This document shows positions 27,047 through 35,878 of a stretch of DNA of 64,000 bases, in pieces; the first letter of the stretch is position 1, and the number at the start of each line of letters is the position of its first letter. The position numbers and the translations under genes are program-made. A model generated the notes under the pieces. It had not been told where the DNA came from. It saw only the letters and a list, made by a program, of their open reading frames with translations, and searched no databases. Origin of the DNA: Halosegnis marinus (GTDB lineage Archaea > Halobacteriota > Halobacteria > Halobacteriales > Haloarculaceae); NCBI RefSeq assembly GCF_029338355.1, contig NZ_CP119802.1, forward strand, positions 1,674,001-1,738,000, given 5' to 3'.

Positions 27047-28462
27047 ATGAACCTCTCACGAACTATCTCTGTTGACCTGGTATCGCGCTTAGGTCGGGCC
27101 GTAGTCGCACTATGTGCAATCTCTGTCTTTATTACCATCCTCGGCTCTGATATTTTTGGTCGATTTGTCTTGTTTGAGGCTGTAGTTACCATCCTCGGAA
27201 TAGGTGTCGACATGGGGCTCGGCAGTGCCGCTCAAAAGCGTGTCGCGGATCATCGACCGTCGAAGGTGATATCGACCGTACTGGTCCTCAAGGCTCTCTT
27301 TCTCGTCATCGTCGGTACTGCTCTTTTATTAGGCGGTTCGGTCATTGAACCGTTCCTGTCCCCATCGTTGGTACCCTCGTTAATCATTGCTGTGGGGGTT
27401 CAACAACTCGGTCGGGTCGGCCTACACGCGCTTCGTGGTAGACTTCGTGTCTCCGAGGCAGCCCTCGTCCAGTTGTTCGGTGATCTTGTGCTACTAATCG
27501 CCGGCTACGCGATGGCCGTCTCTGGATTCGAGCTATTGGGGCTCGTATACGCCTTCGTTCTACAGTGGGTCCTCATTTCGGCGGTCTCGCTCTGGCTGAT
27601 AGGGTACACGCCAAGCCTCCCATCGCTAGACGTCGGCCGATCTCTGTTTGCGTTCTCGAAGTACACATTCGTCTCATCGGTAGTCGCCAGCGCACTGTAT
27701 GGATGGACGGACACCTTACTCATCGGCTACTATCTCTCACCGGGAGCGGTGGCAGTTTACGAAGCCGCGTGGCGGGTCGCACGTGCCGTTTCGCTGGTTT
27801 CGCAGTCCATCGGGACTGCCCTGTTTCCACAAGTGAGCGACTGGCAACTCAGCGATGAGCTTACAGCGGTGACCGAAACCGTCAGAGACGGCATAACCGG
27901 CGCGCTTGTCGTCGTCTTCCCTGCAATTGTAGGTGCCGCATTACTTGGAGACTCTCTTCTAGGGACGTTCGTTGACCCGACGACTGCAGCCGGTGCGATG
28001 GTCCTCGTTGTTCTTCTCGTCGGCAAGATCCCCGAGAGTCTCAATGATGTCGTTGCAAGAACACTATTCGGTCTTGATAAGCCGGCATATACAGCGTACG
28101 CCGCGGGGCTGTTCATGCTGATTAACGTCGGACTTAATGTCGTCTTGATTCCCTTGTACGGTATTGAGGGGGCGGCTATCGCGACGACTCTGGCGTTCGC
28201 CGTAAACGCGGCGGTGAATACATATTACCTACGGAGCCAAGTGGCCGTCTCTTTCGATTACCGAACCCTCGGTTACGTACTACTGTCCAGCCTGTGTATG
28301 GGTGTTGTGCTACTCTTGATAAATCAGATGATTTCTATCGACTCTCAGGTGTCGCTTCTGGGGACCGTTGTATTCGGCGGTGTGCTGTACTTTTTCGTCC
28401 TGCTGATTCCGCCAAGCGTTCGTCAGAGAGCGAAAAAGCTCAAAAAACAGTTACTTGGTTGA
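27047..28462 (+). CDS. Polysaccharide flippase (Wzx/MATE-like)
   Basis: A 471-residue integral membrane protein with about 12-14 hydrophobic segments and the pattern of oligosaccharide flippases: N-terminal FGRFVLFEAVVTILGIGVDMG, mid-region ALYGWTDTLLIGYYLSPGAV, and later GLFMLINVGLNVVLIPLYG plus GAAIATTLAFAVNAAVNTYYL. Such proteins move polyprenol-linked glycans across the membrane. It is the first plus-strand gene of the island's central run, just before the Wzy-like gene. In haloarchaeal N-glycosylation, AglR plays this role; this protein fits the same family broadly. Glycan identity is unknown. Confidence 0.88.
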   Translation: MNLSRTISVDLVSRLGRAVVALCAISVFITILGSDIFGRFVLFEAVVTILGIGVDMGLGSAAQKRVADHRPSKVISTVLVLKALFLVIVGTALLLGGSVIEPFLSPSLVPSLIIAVGVQQLGRVGLHALRGRLRVSEAALVQLFGDLVLLIAGYAMAVSGFELLGLVYAFVLQWVLISAVSLWLIGYTPSLPSLDVGRSLFAFSKYTFVSSVVASALYGWTDTLLIGYYLSPGAVAVYEAAWRVARAVSLVSQSIGTALFPQVSDWQLSDELTAVTETVRDGITGALVVVFPAIVGAALLGDSLLGTFVDPTTAAGAMVLVVLLVGKIPESLNDVVARTLFGLDKPAYTAYAAGLFMLINVGLNVVLIPLYGIEGAAIATTLAFAVNAAVNTYYLRSQVAVSFDYRTLGYVLLSSLCMGVVLLLINQMISIDSQVSLLGTVVFGGVLYFFVLLIPPSVRQRAKKLKKQLLG

Positions 28463-28665
28463 TGATTTACTCGCACCCCGCGCGGGCATCAAAAGGAATA
28501 ATTATCTTCATTGCTCTCAATCTGAGTACGTCCGAATGATACCTGTCGACTCCCGTGTGACCGTTATTGGCGGTGCGGGAGTCCCAGCTGCCCGTCTCGT
28601 CAAGGAGTCGTGGTGGCGCGGCTCCGACAACGCATCCGCCCTCTGTCGTGCGGAACGCGACTCGC

Positions 28666-30000
28666 ATGATTCAGGTGCAGTCGAACGGTGGTACCGTGAG
28701 CGCCGCAACACATAGCTCCCACCTCGAGGCGAGAGTAGTTCCCCTGTTAGTCGTCGGACTCTACGTCTCGACGATAGCAATTCCACGGATCATCGGTGCC
28801 GGGGGTGCAGTCAGGACAAAGCTCGTCCTCGAAGCGTTGTTGTTCGGGGCTGCACTCGGTGGAATCGGTCTCGTACTTTTTTGCCGCGGACGCGTACAGT
28901 TCGACCGGACCTACCAGGGTATTGCGGCGGTGTTCGGTGCGACCGTTCTGCTTTCGACTGTCGCGCTCGTCGTCGGCCTCCTGCGGGGCTACCCGACCGG
29001 TGATGTCTTTGGTGACTACTACAAGTTCATCATCCCGGCAGCGACGGTTACACTTGTGTACGCTGTAGCCGACTCGTCCGAACAGCTCGAAACCGCCCTC
29101 GCCGTCGCATTCCGGATCGGTCTCTTGCTGATCGCCAGTGTCTTGACCCTCTACGTCACCGGTGTATTAGGATTGAATGATCGACCGAGGTTCATCTACC
29201 AGTTCCCTATCCTGATTGTGCTCGGCTACTGGCAGTACAGGCAGGGGGATCCCGTCGCACGCTACGGCTTCCCGTTCCTCGTGGTCGCAACCCTCCCGTT
29301 GGTCGGGTACTCCCAGTCGTTATCGTTGCTGTTACAGACCCTACTCACGGCGGTCTTGGCCGTGACCTACGCTCGCTTCAACAGCCCGCGAGAGCTCGCC
29401 GTCGGCGGTGGGGTCGTCGCCGTTGTTGGAGTCATCGGAGGCGGGTTGCTGCTCCTTGCAGCGACGCAGCTTTCGAGTGCACAGTGGCGGGAGTACGGAT
29501 ATCTCGGCTCGAAGATGGTTGCCCTGGTCGGCGATTACACGCTCTACGAGCGCCTAATCGTGCTCGGCGGGAGCCGCGCCGCCGAACCATTCGGCGTTCT
29601 GGCCCGGATTGACGGCGGACTCCTCGAACTGCTCGTGGGGAGCGGCATGGGTAGTACCTTCATGGTCTCCTCGCCGTTCGGCTCCCCAAGGTGGATTGGG
29701 GAGGACCACTTCGTCCATGCCGGGCTTTGGGAGGCCGTGCTCCGTACGGGGCTGTTGGGTGGCCTCGCCTATTTGGGGGTGGTCGTGTCTTATATCTACG
29801 TCGGCTGGAAGGTGAGCGGCGACAGCTATCTCGGTGCCCTCGCGGCCGCGAACGCGTCCACGACGCTCCTGTTCGCTCCGCTTGTCGGAAAACTGCTCGG
29901 CCCGCAGTTCTTTTCATACGCGCTGTTCGCATACGCACTCGTGCGTTGGGGTGAGCTACGGGACTGTTCCGAAAAGCTTGCAACCACCTCGGACACCTAG
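28666..30000 (+). CDS. Wzy/WaaL-like O-antigen polymerase or ligase
   Basis: A 444-residue membrane protein with about 10-12 hydrophobic segments and a long loop. The C-terminal third has ELLVGSGMGSTFMVSSPFG and IGEDHFVHAGLWEAVLRTGLLGGLAYL, in the place where Wzy/WaaL proteins carry catalytic arginine or histidine residues. Such proteins polymerise or ligate lipid-linked glycans at the outer surface. ATG 28666 is chosen (MIQVQSNGGTV); the frame extends to 28567 and a GTG at 28696 is also possible. It follows the flippase and precedes a glycosyltransferase by 6 nt. The function is inferred from topology and cluster context. Confidence 0.72.
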   Translation: MIQVQSNGGTVSAATHSSHLEARVVPLLVVGLYVSTIAIPRIIGAGGAVRTKLVLEALLFGAALGGIGLVLFCRGRVQFDRTYQGIAAVFGATVLLSTVALVVGLLRGYPTGDVFGDYYKFIIPAATVTLVYAVADSSEQLETALAVAFRIGLLLIASVLTLYVTGVLGLNDRPRFIYQFPILIVLGYWQYRQGDPVARYGFPFLVVATLPLVGYSQSLSLLLQTLLTAVLAVTYARFNSPRELAVGGGVVAVVGVIGGGLLLLAATQLSSAQWREYGYLGSKMVALVGDYTLYERLIVLGGSRAAEPFGVLARIDGGLLELLVGSGMGSTFMVSSPFGSPRWIGEDHFVHAGLWEAVLRTGLLGGLAYLGVVVSYIYVGWKVSGDSYLGALAAANASTTLLFAPLVGKLLGPQFFSYALFAYALVRWGELRDCSEKLATTSDT

Positions 30001-30006
30001 CCGGTG

Positions 30007-30822
30007 ATGCTCTCGCTCAGTGTCGTCACGATATGCTACAACTGTCTTGAGGAACTCCCCGGAACCGTCGGGAGCGTTCGCGGGCAGACCTACGACGAGA
30101 TCGAACACGTCGTAATCGATGGCGACTCGGACGACGGAACGTCGGAGTGGCTTGCCGAGCGCGAGGAGTGGTTCGATGTCCTCGTGTCGGAACAGGACGA
30201 TGGACGATACCATGCGATGAACAAGGGGTTGGAACGGGCGACGGGCGACTACGTACTGTTCTTGAACGCTGGCGACGAGTTCCGGACCGACTCCGTTATT
30301 GAGGACCTGTTCACACGACCCGAGATCCGCGAAAACCGGCCGAACATAATCTCCGGACGGATCGAGCTCACTATCGACGGCGAGTCGCTGAACTTCACAC
30401 GACCTTGGCGGTCGGGGAAAGAAGGCCCCGGACTCCCCCACCCGGCCACCCTCGTTGACCGAGAGCTGCACCAGCAGTATAGTTTTGACGAACAGTTCAC
30501 CTACGTCGCTGATTATGAACTCTGGGCAAGACTCCGGGATGAGCGCGCGTACGATGTCCATTACGTCTCCGACGTAATCACCTTGTTCAATGTTGAGGGC
30601 GCGTCGAACTCGCCAGACGTAGCCTTCGCCCGGTATCTCGAACGGGCGTTCGTGGACTATAAATATGGGCACGGGTTCGACTCAACCGACGCTGCTATCC
30701 TCTTCTTGGCGCCGATAGCACGACAGATGCTGAGTCTGCTGCTTGGTCAACGGCGGTTCATCGCGATTCTTCGGTACCGTCGGCTCGCGAAGCGACTCCT
30801 TCGGAACGGACCGAAACTCTAA
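30007..30822 (+). CDS. Family 2 glycosyltransferase
   Basis: A 271-residue GT-A-fold enzyme. Nucleotide-binding start LSVVTICYNCLEELPGTVGS, VIDGDSDDGTSEWL and the DxD-like region VSEQDDGRYHAMNKGLERATG with DYVLFLNAGDEF. It carries the acceptor-side YVADYELWARL segment. A C-terminal hydrophobic helix (AAILFLAPIARQMLSLLL) suggests membrane association. Sequence style is like WcaA/colanic-acid-type transferases. The ATG at 30007 lies next to a GTG at 30004. Cytoplasmic face addition of a sugar to a lipid-linked glycan is the likely role. Confidence 0.9.
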   Translation: MLSLSVVTICYNCLEELPGTVGSVRGQTYDEIEHVVIDGDSDDGTSEWLAEREEWFDVLVSEQDDGRYHAMNKGLERATGDYVLFLNAGDEFRTDSVIEDLFTRPEIRENRPNIISGRIELTIDGESLNFTRPWRSGKEGPGLPHPATLVDRELHQQYSFDEQFTYVADYELWARLRDERAYDVHYVSDVITLFNVEGASNSPDVAFARYLERAFVDYKYGHGFDSTDAAILFLAPIARQMLSLLLGQRRFIAILRYRRLAKRLLRNGPKL

Positions 30823-30849
30823 ACCACTATACCTTGGACTTGCGAGTAG

Positions 30850-32133
30850 ATGGAGCGTCCCGATATCGTCCTCGTCACCGTAGATTCTCTGCGGGCAGAT
30901 TGCGTCGGTTTCCTCGGCGACGATACGCCAGCGACGCCGAACATGGACGCTGTCGCAGATGAGGCAAACGTGTCCACGGCTGCGACTACACCAAGTTCGC
31001 ACACACGAGCCTCAGTCCCCGCGATCCTGACCTCACAGTACGCCCACCGATTCTTTAACAACTTCCTACACGACGTGGAGACACCCACCATCGCACAGCG
31101 CCTCTCCGAGGTGGGGTACAGTACCGCAGCTTTCCACTCGAATCCCTTGCTCTCGCGACATTTTGGATATGATCAGGGGTTCGACACGTTCTCGGATGGG
31201 CTTCGATACGTCGAACGGACTCGACTCCCGGAGACGGCGACCCGCCTATACTCGAAGCTTATTCGCCTCCTGCGTCGGTTTCCGTACCAACCTGCAGAAA
31301 CAATCACCAGACAGGCGATCGATTGGCTCTCCGAGCACCAAGCCCGCGGCCCGAAGTTCCTCTGGGTCCACTATATGGACCCACATGGTCCCTACGCGCT
31401 CAACCGTGACCAGGGGTACATCGACAAGCTCCGATCTGAACGGTTGTGGCACAAGGCGGTCTCAGAACCCGAGAGCGTGACTACCGACGAAGTCAAGCGT
31501 CTCCGCGAAGCTTACCACAAGGAAATCGAACATACCGACCGCGAACTCGCACCGCTGTTCGATGCTATCGAGACGTACACCGACGCCGTCTGCACGGTTC
31601 TCACCGGCGACCACGGAGAAGAGTTCAGGGAACATGGGGAGTTCACCCACATGCCGAAACTTTACGAGGAGGTGACCCGCGTGCCGTTCGTCTTGGACCT
31701 ACCGCACGACGACGAGGTGCAGACTCCCGAACCGATCAGCTCATTGGACATCGTCCCAACACTTGTCGGACAGATGGACGACGTTTCGGTCGCTTCCTTC
31801 GAAGGGGTGGATTTGACAGCCCCGGAAGTGAATCGAACGGTCGTCATCTCGGAAACGAACCCAGACTCTGGTGACCCGCTCGTCGGGCTCCGGAACGAAC
31901 AGTACAAGTACATTGCAGGGGGCCCAGAACCGGAGCTCTACGATCTCGAGGCCGATCCGGTCGAGAAGACCAACCTAGTGAACTCCGGACACGAGGCCGA
32001 GTCGGAATTGGAGCGACTACTCACAGCACACCTCAACGAACACGACTTCGAAGGTGGAGACAAACTCGCAGAGACCGCCGCCGAAATGAACACGGAGATG
32101 CAGGGCAGACTTGAGGATCTAGGCTACCTATGA
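30850..32133 (+). CDS. Sulfatase/alkaline phosphatase superfamily enzyme
   Basis: A 427-residue protein of the sulfatase fold: metal-binding VLVTVDSLRADCVG, the catalytic region TPSSHTRASVPAILTSQYA, later WVHYMDPHGPY and TGDHGEEFREHGEFTHM. The nucleophile position appears to be Ser/Thr instead of the modifiable Cys seen in many sulfatases, so it may be a phospho- or phosphoglycerol-type transferase. No signal peptide or membrane helix is visible, hence cytoplasmic. Sulfatase-like proteins are frequent in haloarchaeal glycosylation clusters. The stop overlaps the next start (ATGA). Confidence 0.85.
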   Translation: MERPDIVLVTVDSLRADCVGFLGDDTPATPNMDAVADEANVSTAATTPSSHTRASVPAILTSQYAHRFFNNFLHDVETPTIAQRLSEVGYSTAAFHSNPLLSRHFGYDQGFDTFSDGLRYVERTRLPETATRLYSKLIRLLRRFPYQPAETITRQAIDWLSEHQARGPKFLWVHYMDPHGPYALNRDQGYIDKLRSERLWHKAVSEPESVTTDEVKRLREAYHKEIEHTDRELAPLFDAIETYTDAVCTVLTGDHGEEFREHGEFTHMPKLYEEVTRVPFVLDLPHDDEVQTPEPISSLDIVPTLVGQMDDVSVASFEGVDLTAPEVNRTVVISETNPDSGDPLVGLRNEQYKYIAGGPEPELYDLEADPVEKTNLVNSGHEAESELERLLTAHLNEHDFEGGDKLAETAAEMNTEMQGRLEDLGYL

Positions 32134-32912
32134 GGACGGTCTTGATGCGACACGAGGACGCCCGGTTCGAACGCGAGGTAATCGAGCCGTGGCTCGCGAG
32201 TGTGTCGGATCTCGTCGGCGTCGTCGTAATCCGAAACAAGCGAGCGCGAACGCTCGCTCGCGCACGCCGGGAACTCTCCCGTAGTGGGTTGTTTGGCTTC
32301 GCCGATGTCCTCGCGTTTCGTCTGTACTACCGCACTGTGTTGGCCGACCGCGAAGGCGAGAAGATTGACGAATTAATCGAATCGACCAGGGACAAGTACC
32401 CGGACGTGCCCGACACGGTGCCCCGGATAACGGTCGACGACCCGAATGAGGAGCCGACGAAAGAATTTCTCAAGGAGCGGGAAGCCGACGCCACGATCGC
32501 CAGAATAAAGATTCTGCTTGACTCAAACGTGTTTTCGATTCCGACCGAGGGAACGTACGTCATCCATCCCGGTATCTGCCCCGAGTACCGGAACTCCCAC
32601 GGCTGCTTCTGGGCGCTTGCCAACGGAGAGCCCGAGAAGGTAGGCTACACGTTGCTTAAGATCGACGACGGAATCGACACCGGACCGATCTTCGCGCAGG
32701 GAACCACCTCATTCGACCCGGTCGATGATGGGCACCTCTACATTCAGTACAAGGTTGTGGCCGACAACTTGGACGAGATTGCACAAGCACTCAAGGGAGC
32801 TGTTTCGGGAGCGCGAGACCAGATCGACGTGAGCGGCAGAGACAGCGATGTCTGGGGGCAACCCCGACTGAGTGAGTATCTCGGGTGGAAGCGGCGGGCG
32901 GAACGATGGTGA
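32130..32912 (+). CDS. Formyltransferase-like protein
   Basis: A 260-residue protein with the fold pattern of formyltetrahydrofolate-dependent formyltransferases in its C-terminal half: IHPGICPEYRNSHGCFWALAN and GYTLLKIDDGIDTGPIFAQG. In the family the catalytic triad is N-x-H plus a later Asp. Here His and Asp are present, but Asn is replaced by Val (YVIHPG), so activity is uncertain or altered. The N-terminal 130 residues are less recognisable. It is coupled by ATGA overlap to the sulfatase-like gene and overlaps the next deacetylase by 7 nt, which suggests sequential editing of an amino sugar. Confidence 0.75.
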   Translation: MRTVLMRHEDARFEREVIEPWLASVSDLVGVVVIRNKRARTLARARRELSRSGLFGFADVLAFRLYYRTVLADREGEKIDELIESTRDKYPDVPDTVPRITVDDPNEEPTKEFLKEREADATIARIKILLDSNVFSIPTEGTYVIHPGICPEYRNSHGCFWALANGEPEKVGYTLLKIDDGIDTGPIFAQGTTSFDPVDDGHLYIQYKVVADNLDEIAQALKGAVSGARDQIDVSGRDSDVWGQPRLSEYLGWKRRAERW

Positions 32913-33694
32913 TCCGGACGGCCCCTGGCGTCGCGTTGTTGTACCACGATATCGTGGCTCGGGAGAGAGCTACCGAGTCCGGCATCGTTACCGACGGGTC
33001 GTGGCGGTACAAGCTCCCACCGGAGATATTCCGCTCACATCTTGAACGAATCGACGCGTCGTCCCATCAAGTCGTGCTGGCTTCCGACACCGACGCTGAG
33101 CGACCGCTGCTGTTGACGTTCGATGATGGTGGCGTGAGCTGTGCAGAAACCGCCGCTCCACTGCTCGAATCGTACGGTATGCGGGGGAACTTCTTTGTAG
33201 TTACCGGTCGCCTCGGCGACGATGGCTACATGACCGAAGACCACGTGCGAGAACTCGCCGCGGCGGGCCACCACGTCGGGAGCCACACCGTCACTCACGC
33301 GAACCTCCGTGAAGTCTCCCCATCGAAACGACGAGCTGAGCTGGTCCGGAGCAAAGAGGCCCTTGAGTCGCTGCTCGGAACCACCTGTCGGTCGATCTCA
33401 ATCCCAGGTGGATTCGTTGATGAGGACGTGCTTACGGACGCGTTCGATGCCGGTTACGATTACGTCTTCATTTCAGAGCCGCGATATCTGTCGTTGCCGG
33501 TAAAGGGCAGCCCGGTCGGGCGTTGGAGTGTCTGGCACGACACCGGCGCCGACGGAATCGAACGGATACTCGACCGCAATCTCAGAACCCGGCTGTGGGT
33601 TCAGGGCAGATGGTTCACCCTGAAGAGCATCAAGCGGACGATCGGACAAAACCGGTTCGAGCGGCTCCGCCGTCCTCTCGTGTCGCGACGATAA
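32906..33694 (+). CDS. Polysaccharide deacetylase (NodB domain)
   Basis: A 262-residue NodB-domain enzyme: N-terminal VALLYHDIV, catalytic LLTFDDGG (base and metal aspartates), metal-binding histidines in SHTVTHANL, and the barrel continuation FVDEDVLTDAFDAGYDYVF. It removes N- or O-acetyl groups from sugars. No signal peptide is visible, so it probably acts in the cytoplasm on lipid-linked intermediates. The ATG at 32906 overlaps the upstream stop; a GTG at 32885 is an alternative. It ends the plus-strand run. Confidence 0.87.
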   Translation: MVIRTAPGVALLYHDIVARERATESGIVTDGSWRYKLPPEIFRSHLERIDASSHQVVLASDTDAERPLLLTFDDGGVSCAETAAPLLESYGMRGNFFVVTGRLGDDGYMTEDHVRELAAAGHHVGSHTVTHANLREVSPSKRRAELVRSKEALESLLGTTCRSISIPGGFVDEDVLTDAFDAGYDYVFISEPRYLSLPVKGSPVGRWSVWHDTGADGIERILDRNLRTRLWVQGRWFTLKSIKRTIGQNRFERLRRPLVSRR

Positions 33695-33807
33695 TCTCTA
33701 TCTTGCCGGCCGGCGGTGCGCGCAGCCTGAGGACATCGATGGCTCGGGCGAGCGCAATCTGCTGCGAGTACAAAGCTCGTGTCATCCCAACCGACGATGG
33801 GAATTAG

Positions 33808-33840
33808 ATTTAAACGGTCTAGTGTTGAAACCCAAACTAG
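33808..33840 (+). promoter_or_regulatory. TATA box fixing a leaderless GTG start
   Basis: ATTTAAA at 33808-33814 lies about 28 nt before the GTG at 33840, the spacing expected for transcription that starts at or next to the start codon. This favours 33840 over the upstream GTG at 33822 and TTG at 33825. Confidence 0.6.
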
Positions 33841-35795
33841 TGGTAAACCGACGCGACGTGCTTCTGGGCGTGATTTCGGCAGGTGTCGTCGCATCGGGAT
33901 GTAGCAACCGACGCTCCGGCACCCCCGACGACGAGACGCGCTCCGACCAATCGAAGCCGAGGGAAACGTATCACGGTGCCTCGACTGGCGAGTCCGTCGA
34001 TTTGGTCGTCGGAGGGGAGGCACAATTCGAACCGACAGTAGCGGACGAAGCAGTACCGTCGGCCACCAGAAATGAGTTCATCCACTACGCGGAGGTGAGT
34101 ACCGACATCGACTTTACCCAGGAAGCGGCTTACAGCCTTCGCTTCGAGATCGGTTCGTTCGAAAGCGTTCGTAAGGCCGTTCGAGAGGAGGCGTTTGAAC
34201 TCTGTCTTTCGAATCAAGACCTCGTCGTACGCGGCGGGGGTCCACGGGGAGTGCTCTACGGGACGTACGAGCTGCTCGAACGTGCGTTCGGAATTCGGTG
34301 GCTGGCGCCCGGCCCCGACGGGACGGTAATCCCGGACGAACCCTCCTTGACCGTACTGGTGAACGATGGCATTCACGCTCCAGACTTCGCTGCCCGGGTC
34401 GCTGGTGCGTTTCACTCGGAGGAGTACCTCCTATGGGCGATCCGAAATCGACTCCAGCCGACCTACTGGCCTGCAGTCTCGGACGCCGCGTTCACGCACA
34501 CTTCGACGGAACCCGTTGGAGAAACCCGCGGAGGGTACGTCGCTTCGACGAACATCCACTCGTTCTACGACCTGCTCCCGCCGTCGAAGTATCGCGAAAA
34601 GCACCCCGAGTGGTACAGCGAAAACCAGCTTGACCTGCGAAACGCGGCGGTACGGGATGCTCTCGTCGAGCGATGTCGGAGATTCTTCAACACGAATCCG
34701 AACGTCGACCACGTCGCTGTCACTCCCGAAGACGGGTACGGATGGCCCCCTCGGTTCGCCTCCGACTCACAGATCCGAGCACAGAGAGACGCTGGACAGC
34801 CAGCCCGTCTCAAACACCACCGAAACATCAGCGAACCGTTTTTTCGCGCGATTTCGGCAATCGCGAACCGACTAAAAAAGACTCATCCCGACAAGCGGCT
34901 CTACACATCTGCCTACCTGAACTACGTCTGGCCGCCGGTTACGCTCCAAGGAGTTCCCGACAACGTCACCGTGGCGGTCGCACACTACAACCCAGCGGAC
35001 TACGCTCATCCAATTGGCTCGACGGCGACGGAAGCGAGTGAGCGGTTCGAGACAGTTCTACAACGATGGACGGAGCGTGCTGAGGCACCGTGGCTCTACG
35101 CGTACACCGTCAAGTACGCCTTGGATTGTCTCCCGTTCCCAATCGCGAACAGGTTAGCGACGGATATCGAGACAATCTTCCAGTTGGGGTACGACGGATT
35201 CTATTCGCAAGGTGGTGAAGGGCGGTGGGGGCAGTACGGTCCACACTTCTATGTGATGGCACGAAAATTATGGAATGTCGATATTTCGGCGGACGAGGTA
35301 CTTGATCAGTACTTCGACGGGATGTTCGGTCGAGGATCGCCCCCGGTACGGAGTGCATACGACCGGCTCTGGAACGCCCTTCAGAATGCGGACCATGCGG
35401 TCGATCGCCACCCCCTCACCGAACTCCGCCCGGTCTTCACTGATGGCCTCATCGAAAGCGTGGTTTCTTCACTCGATACTGCGGTTTCGGCGACGACGAC
35501 GCCCCGAACACGACGGAACGTCCGTGCGATGCGGCTGGGCGCAGCGTACACCAAACACTACTTCGCCTTCCGGCAAGCGATCGTCGACCATGAGGAAGGT
35601 GACCGTACCTCACTTCGGCGCGTCGTAGACGCGTACAATGATATCGCGGAGCTGGTTGACCTCGGTGAGGAATGGGACTTGGACGCACTCCCCCGTTCAC
35701 TAGTTGATCCGGATGGATACTTTTCGCTCCACGGATATGCCGCCCACTTAGGCGAGGAGGTCGATACGACGGGGCCCCGGTGGACAGTCTCGTAG
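33840..35795 (+). CDS. Tat lipoprotein with DUF4838/alpha-glucuronidase-like domain
   Basis: A 651-residue exported lipoprotein. The N-terminus is a twin-arginine lipoprotein signal (NRRDVLLGVISAG, lipobox VVASGC). Next comes a hexosaminidase/GH67-type N-terminal fold (LVVRGGGPRGVLYGTYELLE; GIRWLAPGPDGTVIP), then a long catalytic-barrel-like section with TNIHSFYDLLPP, HVAVTPEDGYGWPPRFA, LYTSAYLNYVWPP and GGEGRWGQYGPHFYVMARK. This is the DUF4838 pattern, related to glycoside hydrolases. It would act outside the cell on a glycan. It is in a glycan synthesis island with no transport partner. Substrate and activity are unproven. Confidence 0.8.
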   Translation: MVNRRDVLLGVISAGVVASGCSNRRSGTPDDETRSDQSKPRETYHGASTGESVDLVVGGEAQFEPTVADEAVPSATRNEFIHYAEVSTDIDFTQEAAYSLRFEIGSFESVRKAVREEAFELCLSNQDLVVRGGGPRGVLYGTYELLERAFGIRWLAPGPDGTVIPDEPSLTVLVNDGIHAPDFAARVAGAFHSEEYLLWAIRNRLQPTYWPAVSDAAFTHTSTEPVGETRGGYVASTNIHSFYDLLPPSKYREKHPEWYSENQLDLRNAAVRDALVERCRRFFNTNPNVDHVAVTPEDGYGWPPRFASDSQIRAQRDAGQPARLKHHRNISEPFFRAISAIANRLKKTHPDKRLYTSAYLNYVWPPVTLQGVPDNVTVAVAHYNPADYAHPIGSTATEASERFETVLQRWTERAEAPWLYAYTVKYALDCLPFPIANRLATDIETIFQLGYDGFYSQGGEGRWGQYGPHFYVMARKLWNVDISADEVLDQYFDGMFGRGSPPVRSAYDRLWNALQNADHAVDRHPLTELRPVFTDGLIESVVSSLDTAVSATTTPRTRRNVRAMRLGAAYTKHYFAFRQAIVDHEEGDRTSLRRVVDAYNDIAELVDLGEEWDLDALPRSLVDPDGYFSLHGYAAHLGEEVDTTGPRWTVS

Positions 35796-35878
35796 TCACC
35801 TTGTCACAGACACGGAGAACGGTTCCAACAATGCGGTCGCGACACTACCCCGAGGGAGTCGGGACCCATGAGCTAGCT

